Shown here in pieces: positions 56,898-64,000 of a stretch of 64,000 nucleotides of DNA. A model generated the notes under the pieces. The model searched no databases. It was not told the DNA's origin and worked only from the letters and a program-made list of their open reading frames with translations. The DNA lies in assembly GCF_004770765.1 (NCBI RefSeq), contig NZ_RQFK01000033.1:355442-419441 (forward strand), read 5' to 3'. Every line of letters begins with the position of its first letter. Positions within the stretch are counted from its first letter, which is position 1. Source of the stretch: Leptospira noumeaensis (GTDB taxonomy: Bacteria; Spirochaetota; Leptospiria; Leptospirales; Leptospiraceae). A program made the translations under genes and the position numbers.

Positions 56898-57482
56898 ATG
56901 ATCTTATCTAAAAGAATTTTTAACATAACATTCTTCGCCTTAACATTTATTACCTTATTTTCTCTTGGGTGCATTACTTGGAAAAGCAATACAATACCTT
57001 CATCAAAAGATATTGTATTGCCCACAAATAAACGATTTAAAATTGCAATTTCTTTCAATGGATGCTTTCCTGAAGATAAGATTTCATGCAATTCATATGA
57101 AAATTTCGAATTGCTGAAAAAGGAATTTTCAAAATCAGGAATTATAGATCAAGTTAACGGAAGTTTATTAGGGCTAATCACTTCAGATTACCATTTCGAT
57201 CTTTACTGGGAAGAAGGATCAGAAGATAATCCTTTAGCTCTTTTATCTATTTATTCCTTAGGCGTTATTCCTTCATATAGCAAAAGCAATATTAAATTAC
57301 TAGCGATCGTCAAAAAACCAAATGGGAACATCGTAAAAACTTTTGAATATGTTGAAACAAAAAAATCATTACTACATATCCTACTAATTTTTGCAATACC
57401 CTTCGTGGACTCTGTATCAAATCGAGAGATAAAAACTGATATTATGAAGTTACTTTTGAAAGATTTAGCAACTAATATATAG
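56898..57482 (+). CDS. Cassette 1: lipoprotein of unknown function
   Basis: A 194-residue protein with a lipoprotein signal (NITFFALTFITLFSLGC, Cys near 25). Then comes a beta-rich part (NKRFKIAISFNGCF, YHFDLYWEEGSEDN), and a hydrophobic stretch near the end (LLHILLIFAIPFVD). No family recognised. Its stop is 14 bases before the left core of attC-like site 1. AT-rich codon use fits the cassette array and not the older chromosome. Confidence 0.7.
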   Translation: MILSKRIFNITFFALTFITLFSLGCITWKSNTIPSSKDIVLPTNKRFKIAISFNGCFPEDKISCNSYENFELLKKEFSKSGIIDQVNGSLLGLITSDYHFDLYWEEGSEDNPLALLSIYSLGVIPSYSKSNIKLLAIVKKPNGNIVKTFEYVETKKSLLHILLIFAIPFVDSVSNREIKTDIMKLLLKDLATNI

Positions 57483-57496
57483 AAAAAAAACACTTC

Positions 57497-57667
57497 GCAT
57501 AACTACGGCTTACCGCGGCGCTGCGGGATTCGCACAGCTCACCCTTGCTTGGTCTCCGACACATTCCCCTTCTGGCATTCGCTTGCAAAAGCAAGCTCTG
57601 TGCCAGTCCCTAACGTCTCATTCGAGACTCAGGGTCGGGAAACGTCGGCAAGCCTAGTTCGTTATAC
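57497..57667 (+). other. attC-like site 1
   Basis: 171 bp from GCATAAC (57497-57503) to GTTATAC (57661-57667). The inner arms GGCTTACCG and CGGCAAGCC pair with one mismatch. The inner stem is GTCTC/GAGAC, unlike GTCCC/GGGAC in other sites. Right end TAGTTCGTTATACG is shared. Confidence 0.82.
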
Positions 57668-57691
57668 GCAACTCCTTGAAAATATTATATA

Positions 57692-59089
57692 ATGAACAAA
57701 GAAATAGCTAGCTTTTTATCAAATTTAGGACAACTCCATTCAGCGGGAGCTGCCCTTTTAAGAAACGTCGACCCACTACTAGATTTTACTTTCTTTGTAA
57801 TTTATTCTTATAATCTAGATAACGATTCAAATTACGGTATAATCGGAGACGATAAAGAATTTGAAAATAAAATGGAAAGTTTTCTAGATTTGGTTTTTGA
57901 TTTATCAAATTACAACGAAATTATGAGTTCATATAATCACTTTATAGAACAATACAATTCAAAAGAACTTTACGAACTAATTGGATCTGACTATTTTCAC
58001 AAAACAGAAAACTATTCTTTATTTTTTTTATACAAAATAAACAAAAAACAATTTTCTTACTATAAGAACATTGATTCCGTTTATTCAGAAGAAAAAAACA
58101 TAATATATGCAATAATCTATAAATTTTTTTTAGAACTAACAAACCTAAGACTTGAAAATTTATTTAGAATAAACCAAAAAATCATGCTGCACGAATTTAC
58201 AAAAGATCTAGCAAATGAAGCATCCAAATCATTTGTAATAAATCTAATTGGAAAACTTCAAGGTGTTTTTGATGAAAATAATTATGACTTATTACAGCCA
58301 ATTATCGACATATGCAATGATTTAGATGCAATATCAGAACTTTTATACGAGAAAAATAATATCAGAGGAAATATTTCAATTTCTGCATCTTCATATCCAA
58401 AATTAAACAATATAGTCAAATTTGAAAAAGCTATTCCACTAAGTAATCACCGCTTAATTAGAAAGTTATTAGAAGGAACCTCAGAAAACATTGACTTAAT
58501 TTTAGAATCAGGAAAAATTACAGGATATACGCTTTCAAATATAAACAACATATTTAAAGTAAATTTTATAAAACAAAATACTTGGAGATTTCAAGAAAGC
58601 AATCAAACAATAGCAGTTTTCAAATCGGGAAAAATCGATTTAAATAGCGAAAAAATTTCAGAAGAATACTTTATAAATGATTTAGCAAATAAAATAAAAA
58701 TCTTTGGTAGTCAAAATTTCGGATTATTAAAAAAAATAGCATTAGATTTAATATCTTCAAAAAATGGAAGCATCCTAATAATTCACGAAAAAGGAAAAAA
58801 CGAAGCTATGCGTTTAAAAAATGATAGTATTAACGTAGAACCTTTTGTACTAACTTCAGAACAAGCAATTAATCTCTCTAAAATAGATGGAGCAATAATT
58901 ATAGATCCAAATTGCATTTGTTATGCATTTGGAGTTATTCTAGATGGCAATTCAATTGAAAAAAGCAATATCGAACGAGGCTCCAGATATAACTCATCTA
59001 AGAGATACATACACAATCGAAAAAAGGATGGCGAAAAACTTATAGCAATTATTACTTCAGATGATGGAAACTTCGATATTTTAGATTAA
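57692..59089 (+). CDS. Cassette 2: protein with diadenylate-cyclase-like (DAC/DisA_N) C-terminal domain
   Basis: A 465-residue soluble protein. The last 130 residues read as a DAC domain, the fold that makes c-di-AMP: IDGAIIIDPNCICYAFG with the DGA motif (399-401), GSRYNSSKRYI (430-440) where DisA has GTRHR, and AIITSDDGNFDI (452-462) in place of VVSEETG. The RHR motif is thus R-Y-N, so product or activity may differ. The first 330 residues are a helical and mixed region without a recognised fold; it may be a sensor. Nucleotide-signal genes with unusual DAC domains have been linked to conflict systems, which suits a cassette location. The gene starts 25 bases after site 1 and stops 11 bases before site 2. 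Confidence 0.78.
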   Translation: MNKEIASFLSNLGQLHSAGAALLRNVDPLLDFTFFVIYSYNLDNDSNYGIIGDDKEFENKMESFLDLVFDLSNYNEIMSSYNHFIEQYNSKELYELIGSDYFHKTENYSLFFLYKINKKQFSYYKNIDSVYSEEKNIIYAIIYKFFLELTNLRLENLFRINQKIMLHEFTKDLANEASKSFVINLIGKLQGVFDENNYDLLQPIIDICNDLDAISELLYEKNNIRGNISISASSYPKLNNIVKFEKAIPLSNHRLIRKLLEGTSENIDLILESGKITGYTLSNINNIFKVNFIKQNTWRFQESNQTIAVFKSGKIDLNSEKISEEYFINDLANKIKIFGSQNFGLLKKIALDLISSKNGSILIIHEKGKNEAMRLKNDSINVEPFVLTSEQAINLSKIDGAIIIDPNCICYAFGVILDGNSIEKSNIERGSRYNSSKRYIHNRKKDGEKLIAIITSDDGNFDILD

Positions 59090-59100
59090 CAAGGAGCAGC

Positions 59101-59264
59101 GTATAACAGCGGGGAAACGCTTCGCTGCGGCACTTACGGCCTTGCTCGGTCTACGACACATTGTCCTCCGTCACGCTTCTTGCTTTGCAAGAAGACGCGC
59201 CGACGCTAACGCCTCCTACGGAGGCTCAGCTACGGACAACGTCGTCTCCCCTAGTTCGTTATGC
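59101..59264 (+). other. attC-like site 2
   Basis: 164 bp, GTATAAC (59101-59107) to GTTATGC (59258-59264). GGGGAAACG near the left end pairs with CGTCTCCCC near the right. TTGTCC pairs with GGACAA. The inner stem is GCCTC/GAGGC, a compensated change from the other sites. Confidence 0.85.
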
Positions 59265-59284
59265 GCAAGGCTCTAAATATAAAC

Positions 59285-60319
59285 ATGAAACATAACTTTT
59301 TAAATACGATAGAAGGATTATCCAACGAAAACTTAATTACCGAGTCTTTAGCTTATATGTTAAGTCATCCAGAATTTTCTATTTACCAAAAACTTTTTTA
59401 TTCGCATCTCTTCTCAATTTCCGAACATAAAGATACAGAAGAATGGGAATTTGAAATCTTAACTCAGGATTATAATCCTGAGCATGGAATACCTGATCTC
59501 GTCATTCAAAATAGTAATTCTATTATAATATTAGAAAACAAATTTTGGGCAGATTTTTCACAAAAAAATCAATATTGGCGCTATACGCAAATTCTATTAG
59601 AAAAAAATGATTTTGAAAAAAAATACTTAGTACTTCTATGTTTAAAAAATAAGCTCGGATACTTTAAACTAAAAATATACGAACAATTTAAACTTAAAGG
59701 TATTAAAATCTCTAATGAATCTGAATTAACGAAATACCTAAACAACTCCGGAATAGAACCAATATTTCTGATTTGGGAAGATATCATAAATCTTTTCATG
59801 TCAAAGAATCTACTTTCAGAATCAATTGAACAATTCATAAATACTCGCTTTATTAATTTAATCACAATCCAAAAGGAGGAATTAACTTTGCTAAATTCCA
59901 AAACAATCCCAAACTTATTAAATATAATTTGGAATACCGTCGACCAAATTAAAGGCATATTAAATAATGAAAAATTTAAAATTGGCAGAACTGGACAATC
60001 AAGACTATTTTATGGATACACAATCTATTATGACTGGGGTAATCTTTGGTTCGGTCAATATATTGATTCATGGAGAACTTACGATACTCCATTTGTAATT
60101 CAATTAAGAGAAAATTGGATATCCGAAGAACATATAAGAAAAAAAGCACCAGAATACCTGAGATCAATTGGTTTTATTGAAAACTCTGATTTAGGATTTC
60201 TTTTTCCATTTAACATTGAGAATTCATCCACAAACCTAGCTGAAGATATAGCACTTAAACTAATTGAAACATTGAGAATATTAGAAAAGGTAAATTTTGA
60301 AAATTCGCCCAGCGCATAA
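59285..60319 (+). CDS. Cassette 3: PD-(D/E)XK nuclease-superfamily protein
   Basis: A 344-residue protein. The N-terminal half has a likely PD-(D/E)XK core: GIPDLVI (Asp71), then IIILENK (Glu84, Lys86) and QYWRYTQ (Gln96, Tyr100), in the order of the PDDEXK_4 group. A Glu before the core (SNENLITES) may complete it. The C-terminal half (about 200-344) has RLFYGYTIYYDWGNLWFGQYI and is not recognised. An ATG within the attC core (59261) is not used by preference; 59285 starts the domain. The stop TAA lies inside the left core GCATAAC of site 3. Defence or DNA processing is likely but unproven. Confidence 0.8.
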   Translation: MKHNFLNTIEGLSNENLITESLAYMLSHPEFSIYQKLFYSHLFSISEHKDTEEWEFEILTQDYNPEHGIPDLVIQNSNSIIILENKFWADFSQKNQYWRYTQILLEKNDFEKKYLVLLCLKNKLGYFKLKIYEQFKLKGIKISNESELTKYLNNSGIEPIFLIWEDIINLFMSKNLLSESIEQFINTRFINLITIQKEELTLLNSKTIPNLLNIIWNTVDQIKGILNNEKFKIGRTGQSRLFYGYTIYYDWGNLWFGQYIDSWRTYDTPFVIQLRENWISEEHIRKKAPEYLRSIGFIENSDLGFLFPFNIENSSTNLAEDIALKLIETLRILEKVNFENSPSA

Positions 60320-60477
60320 CAGCGGGGAAACGCTGCGCTTCGGCACTCACGGCCTCGCTTGGCCTACGGCACATTCCCTTTCTGTCACTCGCTCGCATAC
60401 GCAAGCTACGTGCCAGTCCCTAACGTCCCGTCCGGGACTCAGGGTCAGGGAACGTCGTCTCCCCTAGTTCGTTATGC
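60314..60477 (+). other. attC-like site 3
   Basis: 164 bp, GCATAAC (60314-60320) to GTTATGC (60471-60477). GGGGAAACG pairs with CGTCTCCCC, and TTCCC with GGGAA. Core stem GTCCCGTCCGGGAC. Its left core supplies the stop codon of cassette 3. Confidence 0.87.
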
Positions 60478-60484
60478 GACATAC

Positions 60485-61930
60485 ATGAATAAAACTAAAA
60501 TGGAACAATACTACTTTCAATTTTCTTACTTTGAAACATCTCCTACCTCTCTCACCTATCCAACTCTTGAATTTGTTGAATCTTGTGGATGTGAGGGCGA
60601 GGACTTATTAAAAAATGATTCTACAATTTTTGTAGATTCAAATTCATTAGGAAATTTCAAAAATGGAAAATTTGTCTTCAAACTGAAATTCCTAAAAATA
60701 TTATCAAAAAATACGAAAAGATCAAATTCAAACATTAGAAAGAGTCTGTTGGATAAAATGGTATTAATTGCCATGAGCCCTGAAACGTCCAAAAACCATT
60801 TCTCCATTGATATTTTCATAAAAAATCTAGGCTATGCCGAAATTCAAAAAATATATATCTTAAATCAAAGCTTTACTTCGATTAGAAACAATTTAAGCAT
60901 AGATAAACAAATCTATTTCAGAAATTGTAAGATAGAACACTTTGAGTCATATATGGAAAGTATAGAAAATAATTTATACTTTGAAAATTCCCAAATAGGC
61001 TACTTTAAACATTCAAATGAATCAAATAACCAAACTTTAAGATTAAAAAACTGTTCAATTGATTACCTAGATACTACCGCACAAAACATATTCTTGGAAA
61101 ATATTTCCGGATTAAGCCTTTTTCTTTTTAAGGCAAAAAACATTTCAAATTTAACAATCCGAAATGTCTCCATCAAATTCACAAAAGAAAAAATTCTAAA
61201 ATACCTTTATTTTGATTCATCATTAAGTCTAATAAGCAAAAAAATACCAAAAGAATATAACTTATTTGAAAAATTCTTATACTTCTATTTTAGAAAACCT
61301 GAACAATACATTCCAGGAGAAGTTCTCTTTCTGTTTCCAAATGAAACGAAACTATCATTTAAAAGTATCTTCAATAAATTTAAAAACAAAATAAGCTTCT
61401 TTAAACTAAGAATCTACGCAGAAGAAATTGGAGATGGAAAATATACATATCGAGAAGACCCGAAAATTGAAAAAAGCAGTTTAGGATTTGCCTACAATCA
61501 GTCAATATTAATTAAATCAATCAACGAAATTTCCTCAACATTAACAGACTATAAAATCAAAGAAAGTTTAATAAATTATCACCATTACTTTAGCTCTAGA
61601 AATAATTATTGGAGGCAGTTACTATATTTCCTACACGCCGGATATCGTCGATTCAAAAGACCTTTATTTTTTTTAATCATTTCCATAACCATAAATACTT
61701 TTTTAATAAATTTAATACGAAATGATTTCAGTGATGGGCTACATTCAATTTATTTCAATTTTAATATCATAAGTTATTTTGAAAAAGTATTTTTCAAAAA
61801 CCTGAACTTCAACTACAATTTTCTTTTAAGATTAAATTCACTAATACTAGAATCTTTAAATTTTTATTTAATATTCTGTTTAACAATATACATCAAAGAA
61901 CTAATCAGTTTCCCAAAGAAATACGAATAG
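60485..61930 (+). CDS. Cassette 4: membrane protein with beta-helix-like repeats
   Basis: A 481-residue protein. An N-terminal region of about 120 residues is mixed. Residues about 130-235 show short repeated beta segments, roughly one per 20 residues (IYFRNCKIEHFESYM, NLYFENSQIGYFKHS, TLRLKNCSIDYLDT), like a right-handed beta-helix or pentapeptide-type coil. The C terminus has two membrane helices (FFLIISITINTFLINLI and LNFYLIFCLTIYIKEL). I chose 60485 because the longer frame runs through attC site 3. Function unknown; pentapeptide-like proteins with membrane helices occur as putative effectors. Confidence 0.72.
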   Translation: MNKTKMEQYYFQFSYFETSPTSLTYPTLEFVESCGCEGEDLLKNDSTIFVDSNSLGNFKNGKFVFKLKFLKILSKNTKRSNSNIRKSLLDKMVLIAMSPETSKNHFSIDIFIKNLGYAEIQKIYILNQSFTSIRNNLSIDKQIYFRNCKIEHFESYMESIENNLYFENSQIGYFKHSNESNNQTLRLKNCSIDYLDTTAQNIFLENISGLSLFLFKAKNISNLTIRNVSIKFTKEKILKYLYFDSSLSLISKKIPKEYNLFEKFLYFYFRKPEQYIPGEVLFLFPNETKLSFKSIFNKFKNKISFFKLRIYAEEIGDGKYTYREDPKIEKSSLGFAYNQSILIKSINEISSTLTDYKIKESLINYHHYFSSRNNYWRQLLYFLHAGYRRFKRPLFFLIISITINTFLINLIRNDFSDGLHSIYFNFNIISYFEKVFFKNLNFNYNFLLRLNSLILESLNFYLIFCLTIYIKELISFPKKYE

Positions 61931-61940
61931 AATGTACGTC

Positions 61941-62104
61941 GCATAACAGCGTCTACTCACTGCGCTTCGGCACTTACGGCCTCGCTTGGGCTGCGCCACA
62001 TTTCCCTTCTGTCACTCGCTCGCATACGCAAGCTACGTGCCAGTCCCTAACGTCCCGTCCGGGACTCAGGGTCGGGAAACGTTGAGTAGACTAGTTCGTT
62101 ATGC
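61941..62104 (+). other. attC-like site 4
   Basis: 164 bp, GCATAAC (61941-61947) to GTTATGC (62098-62104). The inner arms TCTACTCA and TGAGTAGA are perfectly complementary though unlike other sites. TTTCCC pairs with GGGAAA. Confidence 0.88.
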
Positions 62105-62227
62105 GCAATAACGCAAAAATGAACACTATTCATTGACATTCAGACAATTATAGCTCTTAAAGGAGTCAAACTAACGGGAATAATAAAATTCTTTTCAAAG
62201 AAGATAGAAGCAGGAAAGTAACAAAAG

Positions 62228-62386
62228 ATGGCTATTCAAATCAAAGACACACCTACTCTTAAGGGTCATGATGCCGATTTCTTCTTTGAGTCCTTAGATA
62301 AGAATGAGACAAAGAAAGTAGAAAAACAAGAAGTTGTCAAAATTCAAGCAAGCTACAAAAAAATCTCTGATCTACTTGAAAAGTAA
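62228..62386 (+). CDS. Cassette 5a: small putative antitoxin
   Basis: A 52-residue ORF starting MAIQIKDTPTLKGHDADFF and ending with KISDLLEK, found by reading the space before the GNAT gene. AGGAAAG lies 9 bases upstream of the ATG. It is charged and probably partly disordered in the middle. Its stop lies 6 bases before the acetyltransferase gene. The arrangement, a small gene immediately before a GNAT toxin, is that of a type II toxin-antitoxin pair. It lacks an obvious ribbon-helix-helix signature, so the assignment is by context. Confidence 0.65.
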   Translation: MAIQIKDTPTLKGHDADFFFESLDKNETKKVEKQEVVKIQASYKKISDLLEK

Positions 62387-62392
62387 AACTTG

Positions 62393-62929
62393 ATGGATTG
62401 GGAAAATATCCGTCTTTATCGACTTGATAGTAAAAACAATATCTTACCTTTTGATTGCGGTGACTCTGATCTTAACGAATTTCTATTAAATGACTCTCTA
62501 GTATATACTGAAAGTTTAATTGCCGTTACTTACATCTTTGAAAATTCAAAAAATCAGAATACAGTAGCATTCTTCAGTGTTATCAATGATAAAATCTCTG
62601 CCGAACAAACAAATAATTCCGGATGGAAAAAATTTAGAAAGTCTATACCTGAAAAGAAAAGATTTAAAAGTTATCCTGCAGTTAAAATAGGGAGATTAGG
62701 CGTTGCCATTCAATACCAAAATCAAGGTCTAGGATCAGATATTCTAAACTATATAAAGGGCCTATTTCTGGATTCTAATAAAACTGGCTGTCGATTTGTT
62801 ACCGTAGATGCATATAATAACAAAGAGACACTTAGCTTTTATGAGAAAAATGGATTTGTTTACCTTACCCAGTCAGATACAAATGAAGATACAAGACTAA
62901 TGTATTTTGACTTAATCACTCTCGTATAA
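62393..62929 (+). CDS. Cassette 5b: GNAT acetyltransferase, putative TacT/AtaT-like toxin
   Basis: A 178-residue GNAT protein. The N terminus contains FDCGDSDLNEFL, which is characteristic of the tRNA-acetylating toxin group. The acetyl-CoA motif is KIGRLGVAIQYQNQGLGSDI. Later comes TVDAYNNKETLSFYEKNGF. The ATG at 62393 follows a TTG at 62390; either could be used. Such toxins acetylate aminoacyl-tRNA and stop translation. With the small gene upstream it would form a toxin-antitoxin cassette that helps keep the array in place. Confidence 0.82.
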   Translation: MDWENIRLYRLDSKNNILPFDCGDSDLNEFLLNDSLVYTESLIAVTYIFENSKNQNTVAFFSVINDKISAEQTNNSGWKKFRKSIPEKKRFKSYPAVKIGRLGVAIQYQNQGLGSDILNYIKGLFLDSNKTGCRFVTVDAYNNKETLSFYEKNGFVYLTQSDTNEDTRLMYFDLITLV

Positions 62930-62940
62930 TGCGTTTCTGC

Positions 62941-63102
62941 GCATAACAGCGACTTACCGCTACGCTTCGGCACAAGGCCTCGCTCGGGCTACGCCAAATT
63001 GTCCTCCTGGCATTCGCCTTGCTTACGCAAGCTGCATGCCAGTCCCTAACGTCCCTTCAGGACTCAGGGTCGGACAACTTCGGTAAGTCTAGTTCGTTAT
63101 GC
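62941..63102 (+). other. attC-like site 5
   Basis: 162 bp, GCATAAC (62941-62947) to GTTATGC (63096-63102). Inner arms ACTTACCG and CGGTAAGT are perfect complements; TTGTCC pairs with GGACAA. Confidence 0.87.
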
Positions 63103-63340
63103 GAAAGTTCGTAGATTATAAATGAAAAAATCCAAATACTTTCGGAATTTATAAAAAAAATAAATATAAAAAAAATATCTTCCATGTATCTCTCTTTTCA
63201 ATTTTACTTAAATAAATGAAAAACATATAAATGAAATATCTTCAATTTTCTATTTCAAGAATATCTCCAGATAATCACAATATTTCAGTAACAAAAAGCA
63301 TTCACGATCTATCTAAAATATAAACACTTTTATATAATCA
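63103..63340 (+). other. AT-rich leader of cassette 6
   Basis: Very AT-rich with many stops in all frames. I see no gene here. It may contain the promoter of the broken gene that follows, but no clear hexamer pair stands out. Confidence 0.4.
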
Positions 63341-63727
63341 ATGGAATACAAACTTTTTAAAGAAATTATTTATACAATAAAGAATGAACTTAACTACTTA
63401 ATTTTAAGTTTAGAAAAAGAAAATTATTCACAAATTTATCATTTTGCTAAAATCAAAAAATTCGAAAATGAATTTTATATACTCTGTTAGTTAACAGGTG
63501 AATTCGCATGCTGTAAAATTCTAGAAAAAAACTCTTTGCCTGCAGATTTCTTCGACAATGAAGAAATTTCTAAATTTATTAAGGAAAAATTTAACATTAA
63601 ATTGCGAACAAAATTTGAATTGTTAGCACCTTATTCAGAGGCTATAAATTTGCCTAACTTACATTTTGATCTGGCTTACTGGAAACCTAGAAACCTAGGT
63701 GAAGCTTTATATAATTTTTTTGATTAA
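63341..63727 (+). pseudogene. Cassette 6: ORF broken by an in-frame amber codon
   Basis: An ATG at 63341 opens a frame (MEYKLFKEIIYTIKNEL) that meets TAG at 63488-63490 (codon 50), yet the same frame continues without interruption to TAA at 63725-63727, giving 128 residues if the amber codon is read through. The second half contains LPADFFDNEEISKF and LPNLHFDLAYWKPRNLGEAL. No family recognised. A single substitution probably inactivated the gene. A TTG at 63536 could also start a shorter product. Confidence 0.6.
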
Positions 63728-63748
63728 TTAGAATAAATACGAACCTTC

Positions 63749-63912
63749 GCATAACAGCGACTAACCGCTTCACTTCGGGACTTGCGCCCTCGTTCGGTCT
63801 ACGACACATAGGCTTTTGTCACTCCTCTTGCCTACGCAAGCGTCGTGCCAATCCCTAACGTCCCATCCGGGACTCAGGGCCAGCCTACGTCGGTTAGTCT
63901 AGTTCGTTATGC
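63749..63912 (+). other. attC-like site 6
   Basis: 164 bp, GCATAAC (63749-63755) to GTTATGC (63906-63912). Inner arms ACTAACCG and CGGTTAGT are perfect complements; AGGCT pairs with AGCCT. The core stem is GTCCCATCCGGGAC. Confidence 0.87.
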
Positions 63913-63935
63913 GTAATGGGTTAAATGTATGACTC

Positions 63936-64000
63936 AAGACATGGGTAACACTTTTGTAGCAAGACATAGGTAACACTTTCTGGTTTCTCATCTCTTTAGA
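63936..64000. mobile_element. Possible insertion sequence terminus (cut by window edge)
   Basis: Two near-identical 18-bp copies of AAGACATGGGTAACACTT (63936-63953 and 63961-63978, one mismatch) lie in direct repeat 25 bases apart. Repeated GGTAACAC-type ends are seen in IS481-like elements, but the transposase would be outside the window. The call is tentative. Confidence 0.35.

Larger units (their letters stand above)
56758..63912 (+). mobile_element. Integron cassette array without integrase (CALIN-like)
   Basis: Six attC-like sites and one leading half-site delimit six cassettes, all with genes on the plus strand and each gene followed at once by its attC-like site. Cassette genes are much more AT-rich than the first 50 kb, while the sites are GC-rich. 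Inverted cores GCATAAC/GTTATGC, shared internal core and compensating arm changes support true attC structure. No intI gene lies in the window. The integrase may be outside it or lost. Confidence 0.85.

Noticed and set aside
59261..59284. Longer start of cassette 3 beginning at the ATG inside the attC right core
   Set aside because: The extra eight residues come from the recombination site and the next ATG starts the protein body.
60359..60484. Upstream extension of the cassette 4 protein through attC-like site 3
   Set aside because: It would translate the attC interior; Pro/Ser/Gly-rich junk results. The ATG at 60485 is more sensible.
57497..63912. The six 160-bp repeats as a CRISPR array or tRNA-like elements
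   Set aside because: Spacing is gene-sized (0.7-1.3 kb), units are too long for CRISPR repeats, and the ends are inverted cores with a hairpin interior typical of attC.

Overview
The window looks like a chromosomal stretch of a Leptospira species, probably from the saprophytic (L. biflexa-like) side of the genus. This is inferred from the roughly 40% GC coding sequence, two tandem FlaB-type endoflagellin genes, many lipoproteins with spirochaete-style relaxed lipoboxes, frequent TPR proteins, and the order rpsF-ssb-rpsR-rplI-dnaB-aspS. No rRNA, tRNA, CRISPR array or complete transposase gene was seen.

Positions 1-53,000 are mostly ordinary chromosome. A minus-strand informational operon (rpsF, ssb, rpsR, rplI, dnaB, aspS) is followed by envelope genes (CapA-like, LolA/LolB-like lipoprotein, large TPR protein). 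A plus-strand six-gene run (9,557-15,417) contains a cysteine-desulfurase-like enzyme and an unusual block: a CHAT caspase-like protease with a membrane anchor, an exported helical protein, an ECF sigma factor and an unknown protein. After a bidirectional terminator come ychF, a pseudouridine synthase, a DUF2797 protein, a NamZ-like lipoprotein, a histidine kinase/receiver pair, a rhodanese, a cyclophilin and a Kef-type antiporter with its quinone-reductase partner. Two flagellin genes follow, with CsrA-like leader hairpins and helically phased T-tracts upstream. Then come an amidase, RhlE helicase, a methyltransferase, TPR proteins, nusB-ribH, a SET-domain protein, GH57 and DUF4912 proteins, HPF, a second ECF sigma factor with a putative anti-sigma factor, mutL, a PerR/Fur regulator, purL and an LpoB-like lipoprotein.

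Positions 53,085-56,271 hold a three-gene module: a RecA-like protein with a degenerate P-loop, a small conserved protein, and a family-B DNA polymerase. The polymerase has a degraded exonuclease and an altered motif C. It resembles the PolB2-type modules known from archaea and some bacteria.

Positions 56,758-63,912 are the accessory highlight: an integron cassette array without a visible integrase (a CALIN-like cluster). Six attC-like sites of 162-171 bp share GCATAAC/GTTATGC ends and a conserved hairpin-rich core. Their arms differ between sites but keep pairing. Between them lie single-gene, AT-rich, same-strand cassettes: a lipoprotein, a protein with a C-terminal diadenylate-cyclase-like domain, a PD-(D/E)XK nuclease-like protein, a membrane protein with beta-helix-like repeats, a GNAT toxin with a small upstream antitoxin candidate, and an ORF broken by one amber codon. 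The window ends in what may be the terminus of an insertion sequence inside a seventh cassette.
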